Below are positions 33,003 through 45,297 of a DNA stretch of 64,000 bases, one piece after another. The position numbers were made by a program, and so were the translations under genes. Under the pieces are notes generated by a model. It had not been told where the DNA came from. It saw only the letters and a program-made list of their open reading frames with translations, and did not search any database. Numbering within the stretch: position 1 is the first letter of the stretch; each line of letters starts with the position of its first letter. Source of the DNA: Brachynemurus nebulosus (lineage: Eukaryota; Arthropoda; Insecta; Neuroptera; Myrmeleontidae); assembly GCA_035578155.1 (NCBI GenBank), contig JAPWDM010000001.1, positions 14,300,725 to 14,364,724 on the forward strand, written 5' to 3'.

Positions 33003-33185
33003 GCATCATCGTAAACTTTTGATCGTAAATATAACGTAAACGATACGTCGCTGCAAAAAAATAAATTTTTGAAGGCATAAGCAAAGCAACTTTTGGGTAT
33101 TCCAAACACATTGCGATTATTAAAATGTAATTTTCGTTATCGAAAATTATCGATATCGGAAATAACGATATCTTCAAAATGGACG
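33003..33185 (+). repeat. dispersed repeat shared with 47.8-48.1 kb
   Basis: Shares AACTTTTGATCGTAAATAT, AAATTTTTGAAGGC, AAGCAAAGCAACTT/AAGCGAAGCAAGTT, GGGTA(T/C)TCCAAACA and GAAAATTATCGATATCG with 47,960-48,140, and part of it with 47,755-47,860. It may be an unplaced TE fragment. Confidence 0.75.
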
Positions 33186-34142
33186 ATATAAGAAAAGGAA
33201 GTACTCTTATATCACACATAGTGATTTAAATATGCCTTTAAAAAAAGTGATGTGCCAGTTGACATGATTTCAAGGTTTCAGCTAATCTCAAAAAAAAAGA
33301 AAATACCGATTTAGACAAAAAATTAAAAACCAAGAATGGCTACTGCTGAAAAAAGAAATAAAAAAAATATCAGTTTTCTTCATTTTTAAAATTAGCAAAT
33401 ATTAAAATTTCGCTAAGTCCATAGTTCTTATCACAAAACAACTTACATTGAAGGTACATTCCAAATTTGAAATCGATTGTATAAATAGAATTCAAGATAA
33501 TATTCCGATCAGCTTGAAAAAAGTAGTTTGGAGAAAAATGCATTTAATGTATTAAAGTAATGCAAACTGTGCACAAACGTAATACTCATGTTTTGAAACG
33601 GTAAAGTGAACAAATCCATCCAACTACCAAAAAAGTTTTGAGTACAGACTAGCATGTAATTGAAATTAGACTCCAAAGATAACAATAGATAACAATGCAT
33701 GCCACATGTACCCACTTAAATATGTACCTATGTACATATGAAAGTAAATAAAATGAGACTTTCAAAATTAATTAAACAAGTGAGCGGTGTGTCAGTCAAA
33801 TTTATTTTATTTCTAGCCAACCAACCGCCCTCTCCCTGCGCCAGCCTCCTCCAACGTTCCTCAACACATGTATTTGATCATCGAACAAGTTTTTTCTTTT
33901 TAATTTAATGGTAATATAAATTCTATTGTTATGTTCGCTGTTCATATACTGTTGTGTGATCTGACTATAAGCTTATTTAAATTTACTTATCCCAACCGGA
34001 GAGTTGGAGAGTTGGAGAGTTCATACTTTTTATATTAAACCATTTACTAAATACTTTGTATGTTAGTACATTTCGTTTTCCAGCATTCGCTTTTGTAAAA
34101 CCTAAATACAGTAGGAATGGAACGGACTACATAAATGGGATA

Positions 34143-34195
34143 CACACACACACACACACACATACAAGTGTGTATGTGAGTGTGTGAGTGTGTGT
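34143..34195. repeat. (AC)n/(GT)n microsatellite
   Basis: About 20 bp of AC followed by interrupted GT repeats (GTGTGTATGTGAGTGTGTGA). The AC-then-GT order lets it fold on itself. Confidence 0.85.
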
Positions 34196-34597
34196 AAAAA
34201 GCAATGTGTTAAAAAATTACGAAGCGAATAATTCAGTGTCGGATGAATGGAATCAACTAATTACTATTGTAGCAAGTCCGACATCACTAATCCTAGCTTA
34301 GCCTCTGACTTTAATGGACGTTCATTCCATATAACTAGATAGATTTCCCTTAATATTGTACAGCGGCATCCTTCTCTAACCCATATACATGTATCTATTG
34401 TAAATATCTCGAGTGGCGGTTCATTCTAGCAGAATTTAATATAGATAGCAACATAGTCTTTTAACGAGGCTATTTCAGTTCTTATATTGAATACAATATG
34501 TACAAATACAGTGTGATTCACAAACAATATAAATATTTACGGACAAAATTATAGAAAAATTTTACAGAAATAATACTTATTGTAAGGTACCTATATG

Positions 34598-34760
34598 AGG
34601 GTGACCGAGCACCGCTCGATGGAAATTTCATCTGTATGGGAGAAGAGCAGATGTACCAACTGAACAGTTACAGATTGTCGATTTTTTTGTAGGATACAAA
34701 TAGTATTTTGTAAAGTAAATAAATAATTTCATAGTATTTGTAGCTAAAAATATTATTATT
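34598..34760 (+). repeat. dispersed repeat, shared with 53.8 kb
   Basis: Shared words with 53,818-53,990: GGGTGACCG, AAATTTCATCTGTAT, GCAGATGT/GTAGATGT-CCAACTGA, ATACAAATA-TATTTT, GTAAATAA-TAATTTCATAGTA. Shorter parts recur at 49,893-49,955 and 62,893-62,945. This is a repeat family with at least four members here; its class was not recognised. Confidence 0.75.
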
Positions 34761-34889
34761 GGTGACAATTTAACACTCATGTGTATCAAGTTCCTTGAGA
34801 ATATTGCAGTTTTTTCACTTTTATCATGGAAAAAGAGTTAGAACAGATTTTTACAGCGAAAAAAATGGTACAAAACATTTCACTGTAAG

Positions 34890-35924
34890 TACACTGAGAA
34901 AAAAATACGGTAATTTTTACGGAAATTTCTAGTAAAAAATTACTGAGCTCTCTGGTAATGCGGCCATAAGTGACAGGCAAAGCAAAAAGTACGATAAGTA
35001 CCGATGGCTCAGTAAAAATTACCGTATTATTTATAAGGTTTTTTTTTTTATTTATTAACAAATAACTGAATTAAAATAGTTTAAAAGGATATTGATAGAA
35101 GGGTAAGCATTAAAATCAAATTATTAATATAGAAAAAATTTTTTGTGGTTTTTTATTATGTGTGGAAAAAAATATATATAATTTCTTTATTTGACCTATT
35201 ACATGATAAAAATTTTTAACAATAAGCACATTGCAATAATTTGTATAAAAACATATTTCAATTAACATATCAATGCATATAAAAAACATACAAGAATTAA
35301 AATAAAAGCTAAACAAAAATTCATGAAACACAACAATATTTTGTTTTAGATGGAAAGTCCAATAAATAATAATTTATTATAAAAAAAAAAGAAAAAAAAT
35401 GGCAACACTTTATAAACATCCAGTCACTACGGCCGCTATTGAACAACTGAACGAACCAACGGTCGGGGAGTTACCTGGTTAGTTGCTAGGTCTGTAAGTC
35501 GTGTTAGACAATGCTCGGTGCTGTGGGTTGCGTGCTTGTTTATTCTCAGTTCTGTGTGATGCTTGGTATGCAGTGATGTGTGAGAGGGATGCTGAAATAC
35601 AGGTTTCAAGGAGCAAATAGAGGTAACAAATAACAAATACACAGTGGCTCAGTAAAAATTATTCTATGTCCAGTATAATTTTACAAAAAATTAAGTAAAT
35701 TTTCCCGGTGTCCACTTGAAATTTTACTACCCCATCGAATTTTACGCAGCTGTATAGGAAAAATTCTTAGGGTGTACAGGAAAAATTTTCAAATGAATCG
35801 TAAAAAATAATGTTTGTAAGGCAATCTTTATATTTTTTTTTCATAATTTCCTACGGACTGGTCACTTAAGTCTGGTTTACCGGAGGCAGCTCAGTAATTT
35901 TTACTGGAATTTTTTCTCTGTGTA
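34890..35924. mobile_element. TIR element with TACACTGAGAAAAAA ends, 1,035 bp
   Basis: The left end TACACTGAGAAAAAAATACG and the right end on the minus strand TACACAGAGAAAAAATTCCA are followed on both sides by inverted AGTAAAAATTACTGAGCT-type words and by ATAAGTGAC / TTAAGTGACC. Further CTCAGTAAAAATTA words occur near 35,010 and 35,646. The middle (35,420-35,640) is distinctly GC-richer and unlike the ends, so it may be captured sequence. No transposase frame. A TA starts each terminus, consistent with a TA target. Confidence 0.7.
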
Positions 35925-37204
35925 AACTCTGTGTTTTTGTTTCGATAAAAACGAAACAAAAATTCGTATTGGTAAATTTAACTGATTTCAGAACCATAGT
36001 AACAATATGTTAATTAATAACATGAACTACTATACTATTTCTGAATAATTTGTTTTCCACAACTCGAATTTATTGCCTACTAACAACTATTTGTCAACTA
36101 ACAAAAACGCGACAGCGAAACCTTTTTTTAAAGCCCCAATCAGCCGGACACTTATCATCAGTTTTGAAAACACCAAAATGACAATCCGCCTTTACCCTTT
36201 CAAGCACATTTAGATATTTTGAAAATACCGAAGATGTAGCCAAAAATTTGACTTCCGTGATGGGGCCCCGCTACACATGGTTTTTTTTTTTGTTAAGTTA
36301 TAAGCAATGCTTTAACTGAATGTTTATACAGAATTAAGTGATTTTTTTCTCAAGTAGTGCCTGAACTTTTAATTTTTTTTTCCTTTCCTCATAAAAAGCA
36401 TATTGACATCTTTTAACGATAAAGATTTTGCTGACTGCGTAAAGTGGTGACCTTTGTACTCAAATTTTATTTCCAGTTAACAATTTCCCGTACATGACAC
36501 TAATTTCAAAATTATTAATAGATAATATTTTTTCGAAGAAATATCAATTATATTTAATTTCGACCAACTTATCTTCAGATTTAGACTTAGAACATTCTGA
36601 AAGAATCACTGTTTCATTCAAAATTTTCAAGTTGATCCTAGGAGATGGGAATCACTAAATGGAAATAAAATTTAATTATGGAAAAAATAGGCTCTTCTTT
36701 AGGTAATAACAATCCTACAAGCTTCAGATTCATCTTTTGAGTTATTTTCGAGGTCAAAACGTAGTAAGACGCTCCACATATTTTATCTTTTCATTATTTT
36801 AATTAAAAAATGTTAAGAAGTTTACAGAAATGGAAAAAGGAAAGAGACGAATTTTGTTTGGTCCATGAGCACAAGTTTTATAAATTTAGTTTTGCATACA
36901 AGCCTCATTTTATTGAAAAATGTAAAAAATACATGAAAGGAAAAGGAGTATGAAAACTACTAAAATTGAATTTAAGTATATAAAATCTACGAATATATTT
37001 CATAAAGAAAAGTCGCAAAAAACAAAAATAACAATGGTCTGCCTTTACGAAAAAATCGAAAAAAGAAAAAGAAAAAAGCGTTAAATAGTCAAGTGCTTTG
37101 AAAATTCATATAAATAATGTATTTACTTATAGATATGAAATAAGAAAAATATAAAGAAAAAGTTATCCGTGGATATCCGTACATAGGAATATGAGGAAAA
37201 TAAT

Positions 37205-37535
37205 AAATACCCCTGTCGCAGCATCCTGCATAACATAGCGAATTTCCGTTTATAAAAATTAGTTTTTTTTCGAAAACTAGTAGACATAGAATAATAGTTT
37301 AAAGACCATTTTTATGTAATTTTTTCCCCTCTTTTAAATGGTGTAAAAAAATTTCGCAAAAATTGTTGAATAAGTGGAAATTTTGACAAAAAACTAATTT
37401 TTTGCAAGAACAAAAACCATGTTTCTGGCATCCGATGTGTCTGGCTGAAGAACTCATCCAAGAGTTTTTAGGACTTCCAATGTTTTTACCAAATTTCGCA
37501 AATATTGGATACTTCGTTCGAGAGTTATTGCTCGG

Positions 37536-37576
<41 letters not shown>

Positions 37577-37702
37577 AATTTTAGTGAATATTATTTTCGG
37601 TTTCTAGGGACCTCAAAACAAATTTCTGCCATCGTCCCGGGCTCAAGTCGCGTCAGGACAGTGGCTGTAATAGCTGAATTCCATTCTGGAAATTCGCTAA
37701 AA
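37205..37702 (+). mobile_element. complete HINE-like element (A block, AC/TA tract, B block)
   Basis: The 5' end AAATACCCCTGTCGCAGCAT at 37,205 is followed by an A block to about 37,535, a microsatellite of (AC)n then (TA)n at 37,536-37,576, a B block (AATTTTAGTGAATATTATTT, TTTCTAGGGACCTC, ATCGTCCCGGGCTCAAGTCG), and the 3' hairpin with GGAAATTCGCTAAAA at about 37,702. It is very close to the 59,348-59,884 copy in both blocks but has a different microsatellite. The 60- to 90-codon frames on both strands belong to the A block and recur in every copy; they show no coding constraint that I can see. Confidence 0.9.
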
Positions 37703-37854
37703 ACAGTAATATGTACCCGTACTTATATGTACTCACAGTAACAAAAAAAGGAAAAATGGGAAATATAAAGATATTAATACGATATTAATACGATACTTGG
37801 TATACTTTACGAGAAGTTTTAAATTGATAAAACTATATATTCGATTATTTTTTT

Positions 37855-38160
37855 ATAATACACTAATGCTTCGAAATAAGGAAAGGCAATTGTGTAAGTA
37901 TTGGTCGCATGGATATAAAAAAAATTCACAAAATGTTATAAACAACTTTCAAAAATAAACAAATCGTTATATATATACAGAGTGTAATCTTATAAACTCT
38001 TATTGCCTTTTTCTTTTGGTGAATTTTTAAAAAAAAACAAAAATTACAGGCTGTAGATATATAATGATTTGTTTATGATATTTTGTACATTTTTTTTATA
38101 TCCGTGTGACCAGTACATACGCAATTGCTTTTCTTTGTTTCAAATTATTGGTGTAATTCT
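37855..38160. repeat. palindromic repeat, ~130-bp arms
   Basis: The left arm (about 37,855-37,990) and right arm (about 38,045-38,160) are imperfect inverted copies. AAGGAAAGGCAATTGTGTAA pairs with TACGCAATTGCTTTTCTTTG, GGATATAAAAAAAATTCAC with GTACATTTTTTTTATATCC, and ATATATATACAG with CTGTAGATATAT. The centre is AT-rich. This is MITE-like, but the terminal duplication is unclear. Confidence 0.75.
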
Positions 38161-39863
38161 TAAATAAATATAAAAAATTTCAAAGTACGAGAACGTCCAT
38201 AGACTACGGGGCCTGGATGGGGAAGGGACGGGTTATCTAGATAGTTACATACACTTTACTATAGTAAAAGTCGAGTTACCTAATTTTTCAATTTATGCAG
38301 TCAAAACAAACAAATTAAAATGTGAAATTTCGTCAATAATCATCAATAACATACTTATGATTTGTTTATGACATTTTGAAATTTCGCCACGGATTTGCAC
38401 CCCCTCAACCCATCTGGGGTTGTATTTGTCGGAGGTAGTCCACGTAACATGTTTATGTGAGGTTTAAATAATCTATGATGTAAATATGGTTTCTGAATTT
38501 AACGGAAATTTACAAGCACGATTTTTGCTTTATTTTTATATAATATGAGGTGTGCAATCAGCTAAACTGCGTTGTCACCCTAACGATGGACGAAGTTCAA
38601 AGTTTATCCTTATCCTTATCATCTTCAAAAAACAAATGAGTACCATGAAAAATGTTAAAGTTTTAAATTATGTAACTTAATAATATTTATTTTACAGAAG
38701 ATGATGATGACGAAAACTGTCTAAAATTTTCACGAGAACCAAGAAAGTAAAACGAGTGATAAAGATTAAATATTCAATTTAGTAAATGTCAAATCTTCAC
38801 TTGTAATTAGACCTTCGAGGATTTCAGGTTCACTCGACTACATAGTCGTTATAGCTGCGTCAAATATATATAGACGGTATGTAGATTTACATAATATATA
38901 TTTATTGAACAGTGTGTTCATGAATTTTCATCCCTTGAGAAAGTTTTTTTGATTTTTTTAACGAAATATTAAATTTTTTGTTACGAATGTTTCAACGTAC
39001 CAAAGTAACTTCAATTTATTTAGGTACTATTATACACTCGTCTATTTTTGGATAAATTTTTTCTATTTTTTACAAAATAGTTTAACCTCTGGTCACTGCA
39101 CAAGCTTTGTTGCTTCAACTGGACACACTGTAAATTAGTTTTGAATTATTATTTTTTTATGGTTGAAATGGGAGTATCATAATTTATTTGCTTTGCTTCT
39201 CAATTTTGAGGAGATGGTGGACGATATAGAAGAGAAGTGAACTGAAATCTGTTTGAAACTTTTTGAGTCAGATTTTTAATATCAGTATTTTGTTTCTGTT
39301 ATACTTCTACTCTAATTTCTAAATAACAATTACCTAACCAAGTTGATATATGCAGATGCGTCAAAACATCCAAATGCAATATGTACAACAAAAGCGTTAC
39401 CCTATATTTTAAGAGTGGTCCCCCATGCTCAACGCCACGCATTTCTCTCCCGAGCGAGATTTTGGAGTACTCCATTAATAAACAAATAAAATTAAACAAT
39501 TTCATCGAGCCAGACTTTGAATCGCTCCATCTGACTAACGTTACTCTCAGTAACATTGTCACCTATATTTTAAAATAAGTGTACCTACTTTATTTTGAGT
39601 AAACATACCTTAAAATTTATACGGAAAATAAAGTACGCTAAAATACATTATTTTTTATATGCTGAATTTTATTAATTTATTTCTCTTTTAAGTTCTCGAA
39701 ATTTTTAAAAAAAACTTGATATAAAAAAAAAACGTCGTGAGCAGTAGAGCCCCCTCACAGGAGTTGAATTTTCCTCTTTGGTATTTTCAAGATACCTAAT
39801 TGAAAGGCTATATGCGGATTGTCTTTTCGGTGGTTTCAAAAATTATTGATAAGTGTTCGGCTG

Positions 39864-42800
39864 ATCAAGGGATTTGAAGTTTTTAGTCGGCTACTTTCTT
39901 TTCTTTCGAAAACTCCGCAGTTATAAATGTTTTTATGAACATATTCAAAATTCGCAAATGATTTCCGATTGACTGAGTACCCGGAAGCCTAAACATATCT
40001 CTTTAATTTACATTTGATTTTTTTTTATCTGGGACGCATCTGAAAAATTCTTTGAAAAATTCGAGTAAAAATATTTTGTTAATACATTTCATGTCGGAAT
40101 TATACACCACCGCTCATCATTATTTTCGTTATCTTCACTAATATGAGAGCTCTTCCTGATCCATTAATGGATCTTTTATATTTACGTGGCATAATTTACA
40201 GTCCAATAAAAAAATAATTGTATAATTAAGGTATATATATAACTCTATGTTTTTAAAATGTAATATGATGCGGCATCTATACCAACTTTAAATGCGGCAT
40301 CTCTCCTTTTTGTCGGGATAGATGCTGCATGTTGCTATAGCAAGCATAGTGTGGTATTCTAACCTAAAATTTTATACAGCAATTTTAAAATATACCTTAA
40401 TTAATAACAAAACTCATTTTCATTGAAACAATGAAATATACATTCTTAAATTCTAATGAATTAAATGCTTGATAAAATATTATGTTAAAAAACTTACTTT
40501 TCAATAATAAAAAGTTGGATAATTACTAAACTGATGGACTAATCAAAAATGTTACCATATACAGCTTAAATAAGTAACTTATTTTAAACATATAACCCAT
40601 TAATAGCGCTATCTATCAATCAACGGGCGAATTATTGCTACTGCGGCATCTCTCCCGCACTTGCCCTATATATGTACCTACTAGGGATTGAGTAGAACCC
40701 TTTAAACGTTGTTACGCGTAATTGTTATATCTTAAGATACATAACATTCGCGTGACACGGCAGCGCTTATGTATTTTACATGGTTTAGAAAGTTATCAAC
40801 TTTAAAAAAAATTTGCTGACTCAGACTAAAATTGTATGATTTGATGCCCAAAAAATGGAAAATATTAGGATTAATTTGATATGCGAATAACAGAAAGCTT
40901 GTATTGTAAAGATTATATTTTTTTGTATTTTCACAATCTATTAAATTTAAGGAGTTAGTAGCTTTGAATGTCTTTACAATTGGAAAGAAACGGGTACTTT
41001 AGAAAATTTTAGAGAATTTACAGAAAGAGTGAAACGAAATGTAACAGAAAAGAACGCAAAACTAAACCGGAGTTTAACTCTGAGCTAGAGAGCTCTCACT
41101 GTACATTGTTACAGTTTACCAGTCATCCATAATTTTAACGTTTTCTATTATTAATATGACCGAATATTACGAAGAGTTATTTCGAGTAAATTCCCCAGAA
41201 ATACACACACACACACACACATTGTGGAAACACTGTTCGACACCGTTTTACCATTTTTAATTTAACCATATACCTACGTACGACAAACAGATAGAGCTTA
41301 TGGTTTTGCCAAAGAACATACAGTAATAATATATGTATATATGTGATATTATATCCTCCTTGCTGTAACATACCATTGGTTTACTGGTGACTATTTGGTT
41401 TTACTCGTAACTTTATTTGCGGTAAATAAGACTATATCCATATAGGTACTCTTTCCTTTACCTTGTACTACTTGCATTTAGTTGAAATATATAAACATTG
41501 AGAATATTGCATAGTTGGACAGCGCAGTTGTAGAGTTTTTTTTGTCCCGTTTTTATTTTTTGAAGCCTGCTGAGGGAGAGAATTTAGTAACTGATAAGGG
41601 ATTGGAATATAATTATTTGTGAATATTAGCCAAATAAATACCAAGAAGTAGGACATTCCGTTCAAAAATTATATAGAATCAAAATTTTTTTACGATTTTA
41701 GAGGTAAATGGATACATTTTTGTGGAAAATTATTAGAAATAACCTTGCTGAAAATTTAATTTTTTACAAATTATATTTTATAAAATTTTTTGAAATTTTG
41801 CCCCCTATTCTTCCCAGGAGAGAAAATCGTTATTTGAGGTTTTGAAAATGTATCATTATTCTGAAAAAAATCGATTGGTTATTGAAAGCATACTACGCCT
41901 CCTGTACCTACTTCAAAACAATCAAAACTCTTCTACGGCCCAGGACTCATGAAAAAAAGTGTGTCCTTAAAATAATTGAAACCTTTTGTTGTACTTTTAA
42001 TTTAAATTTCATCGATTTTCACAAACAAGGTCCGGAGCAAATAAAAAGATATAAAATTTTGGACTTTCCCAAAAAAATAAACTTTCAATAATACGTACAA
42101 AACATCTAGATAAAAGGTCCAAGTCTAGAAAATTTCGGTTTGAATCTCGAAAAATTTGGTTTTTCGGTTTTCAGGGTGTCTTAGGCTTCGAAATGTCAAG
42201 ATCCGTGGAAAACCGCCTAGCTCAAATTAGTCTGATTAATTATTTATCATAGTCTTCTTATACGTAGCGTCTGTCCTTAAACTCTTCTTTTTTACGGTAA
42301 AAGTGAAAAAAAACTGCAACACTATTATGGAACTCAAATACTCAATACATTTTATCACAATTTTAATACAATTAAATCAACTAAAAAGGAGTTAAATTGT
42401 CACCTGACTGCACCTGCAATGACCCTTCCTCTTCTATACAGGTATAAAAATAAGAGTTTTTCTCAGAATGATCGCTTTTTCCGTCGCTCAAATTCGACCT
42501 TCTCTCACATATTTATGTAAAAATACATATTTTAGTTATACCTGCATGCACTAGTTTGATCTTTTTGCTATAGCTTTTGAAATTCTTCAAATAAATACTT
42601 TTAAGCATAAATTAAAAAAGGTCTAGACTTCAGAGCTATTTATTAAAGTAAAACAAAAAATTTGGATTCTATGAAAATTTTACTGCATCGTAATCCTTTA
42701 ACAATAACACTTCAGTCCAAGAAGTGTCTAAAAATAGATAAATTTGATTGTTCTGCTCGCTTTATTATTAATTGTTCCTAGTATTTATTATGCGTGAATA

Positions 42801-44209
42801 GAACTTTCAAAACCTTTTGTATAGAAACAATTTTGAGAAAACTGTTTATACATACATATACATATAGTAAGGTTATGTATTATCTATTTATTATACATGT
42901 CTGTCGTAACTAGAATATATATTACCGTCACATTTTCCACAACTAATATTTTCTACAAACTATTTTGAAATGGTTTTCGTTCGCATGTGACAGAGAAAAT
43001 AGTGTCAAAGACAAAGAAAAAGTAACGTAATCTTTATTATGTATACATATGTTTAGCTGGTGCCTTTCGTTTTGATAAATAAGGGAATTGGCTATTCGTG
43101 CATTTGAAATTTGACATTTTCAGGAAAAAAAAGATTAATTTTAATTGAATGTTTGTCATTGTTTTTCTTTTTTATTTATTTGCTATTTTCTAACATTCCA
43201 TTGTTTTGGTAAGAAAAAAAAAAGAAAATCGAAGGAAAAAGAGCAAATTAAAATGACAAAAGAAAGTTATTTATCAGGAGATATCATGTCATGGAAAATC
43301 ACAATCCGAATCTTAATTTTCCGACTGTGATATATAAGAAATTGAGTAGACATTAAAAATAGAAACATTCCAGTTATTTAGTTGGTTTGGATATGTAACT
43401 TATAAATTGAAAAGTATTGATTTCAAGAATATTTATTTAAATATATTTGCCATGGATTTAGAATATAATCCGCCAACTTCGAGAAGAAAGTTGACTAGCA
43501 ATAAAATTTTAAAAATTATGATTGGCTGTTAGTAATAAAGGACAACGAATATGGCAAATCAGATAAATTCATCTTTGTCTAGCTGACCTAATTTCAAAAG
43601 TCGGATTTACATACAAAAAAAAAAAAAAGAAAAAAGCTTTTAAGGACAAGAAATTTATTATTACATAAGTGGAAATGAATTATAACTTACACCACAATAC
43701 TGGGCTGTTCTTTGGACGCTCTTACTTAAATCGTAAAACAAACGATTATTTACCTTTTCATTTTCACATGTTTCTAAAACATTTAAAATTATTTCACACC
43801 CTTGGCTATGAATGATTTTGCCTTTTTTGTTGTTTGGTATATTAAAGAAAATTAGCAAAATTAAAATAAACTAAAATAATGTTAGCAGAACTACAACAAA
43901 TACTAAAAATAACTAAAAAACTATAGTTTTCTTTAAATAAATATAGATAAATATTATAAATACTAACAAAAAAAAAAACTAATGCTACTATGGAAAAACG
44001 AATGAAAAATAATACTAAAACACAACGAAAAACAGGAACAAAATCAAACACGAGGCGTACGAAATTAAATAAATATTCAAAATGGCTTGATACTCTATGA
44101 CTTTCCGGCAAAATGGATATATTGTGACACTTCAGTAGCAAACAGTTACCGTAGTGACCATAATTTTAGAGCAGTTAAGAACAATGTAATGCCCACAGAC
44201 CAGTGAAAA
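39864..44209. other. AT-rich DNA without recognisable gene
   Basis: Several AT-rich kilobases with an (AC)n at 41,202-41,220 and the repeated word GCGGCATCT near 40,270, 40,292 and 40,642. No paired ends that would define a mobile element and no frame with coding features. Confidence 0.4.
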
Positions 44210-44582
44210 TCTATACATATAATAAAATTGTAACGAGACCATTTCTGTACATGGAATATTTTTTGAAAATTGTACTGGTACTGTAAATAGTTATCGATGT
44301 AGATACCAAAACAGCGATTTTTAGAATTTTTGTCTGTCTGTCTGTTCACGCATCACGCAAAAACTATTGGACGGATTTTAATGAAATTTGGTGTGGTGAT
44401 AACTTATTACCTAGGGCAACATTTAAGATACCTTTTACTCCGGGAAAATTCCTCATTCCCACGGGAAAATAGAAAAACCATTTTGAGCATGTGCATGCAT
44501 TACACAAAAATTATTATTCTTTGCAAGTTCTGTATAATTATTACATTTACATACTTCTCATTTACGTCGCGGATACGGCTAG
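44210..44582 (+). mobile_element. complete small nonautonomous Helitron, 373 bp
   Basis: Begins TCTATACATATAATAAAATT at 44,210, preceded by A. Ends GTCGCGGATACGGCTAG at 44,582, followed by T. The 5' TC, 3' CTAG with a short GC-rich inverted word before it, and the insertion between A and T are the defining features of Helitrons, which make no target duplication. The inside includes GTCTGTCTGTCTG, GGACGGATTTTAATGAAATT and TTCCCACGGGAAAA, also typical of insect Helitron ends. No coding capacity. A truncated relative lies at 8,893-9,050. Confidence 0.85.
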
Positions 44583-45137
44583 TATTATATATTATATTAT
44601 ATAGACATATAATATAAATGTGTAATTGAAGCAGTCACATACGATCAAGTTCCGACCTTAATAGCATTCTGTTATATAGTAATTGATTTGTATCCGTAGT
44701 TACGCTTTCAAATAATTATTGTCAAAATGTAATATTGATAATAAAATTTTACTTTTTTGAGAAGAAACTGCAAAATTTTGAAAGAAGAAAAGTGGTATTC
44801 GCTTTATTTTCAAAATACGTACGTATACAAATTATGTCCTGCAATAATTACAGTCGCATTTGCTCAAAAATTGACATTATTTCACTCGTCTCACCCTTGT
44901 TACCTGCTTCAAGAAAAATGTCTAGAAACTGGCTTTACGCTTTGTCTAGTAGTATAATATAATAGTGTTCATTGGTCTGTGGTAATGCCTGATCACATAT
45001 GCCCCGTTTTATTTTTGCTAGTCGATCACGTTATCATATCGAAAACCACAATATTAAAAAAAAAAAAACATCCAACATCCATTCATACCAACAACTCAAT
45101 TTTATTATTAGGTTTATTACTTATATAAATTATCTGC
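44583..45137. other. AT-rich DNA, two adjacent short frames, no gene call
   Basis: Two overlapping frames of 66-75 codons at 44,735-44,962 in different phases and one of 79 codons ending in the hairpin below. None has recognisable domain residues. Confidence 0.35.
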
Positions 45138-45297
45138 ATATCGTCATTGTAATTAGCAAACCTCGTAACTCCAATTCATTCAATATTAGACTTGCTTTAC
45201 AAATTTATAAAAGAAAAATTTTTTTTATAAATTTGTAAAGCAAGTCTAATATTGAATGAATTGGAGTTACGACGTTTGCTAATTACAATGACGATAT
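45138..45297. repeat. hairpin with 75-bp arms, 10-bp loop
   Basis: Arms 45,138-45,212 and 45,223-45,297 pair with a single mismatch (CCTCG versus CGTCG). Landmarks are ATATCGTCATTGTAATTAGC, AATTCATTCAATATTAGACT and GCTTTACAAATTTATAAAA. The loop is an A/T-rich 10-mer. It could be a MITE remnant, or if transcribed a long hairpin RNA that Dicer could process. Confidence 0.92.

Larger units (their letters stand above)
31280..34597. other. AT-rich DNA, one dispersed repeat, no gene
   Basis: No convincing coding sequence. 33,003-33,185 is a repeat shared with 47,960-48,140 (separate entry). An (AC)n-like tract lies at 34,143-34,195. A stretch at 33,820-33,870 (CCAACCGCCCTCTCCCTGCG) is pyrimidine-rich and less AT-rich than its surroundings, and I found no partner for it. 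Confidence 0.4.
36141..39863. mobile_element. 3.7-kb element with ~145-bp TIRs
   Basis: The left TIR 36,141-36,292 matches the right TIR 39,722-39,863 in reverse complement. CAGCCGGACACTTATCATCA pairs with CAGCCGAACACTTATCAATA; GACAATCCGCC, CCTTTCAA, TTGAAAATACC and a GGGGC word follow in the same order. The ends are diverged, with small indels. Weak similarity continues outside (to about 36,120 and 39,895), so the true termini are uncertain and I found no target duplication. The interior carries a HINE copy (37,205-37,702) and a palindrome (37,855-38,160). No transposase was recognised. Confidence 0.7.

Noticed and set aside
38580..38750. Possible small gene: a TTTTACAG acceptor before DDDDENC-type codons ending in a stop, with an ATG upstream
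   Set aside because: The only plausible joined frame needs a weak GTACCA donor, the upstream part has a nearby stop, and it lies inside a TIR element. Chance is the simpler explanation.
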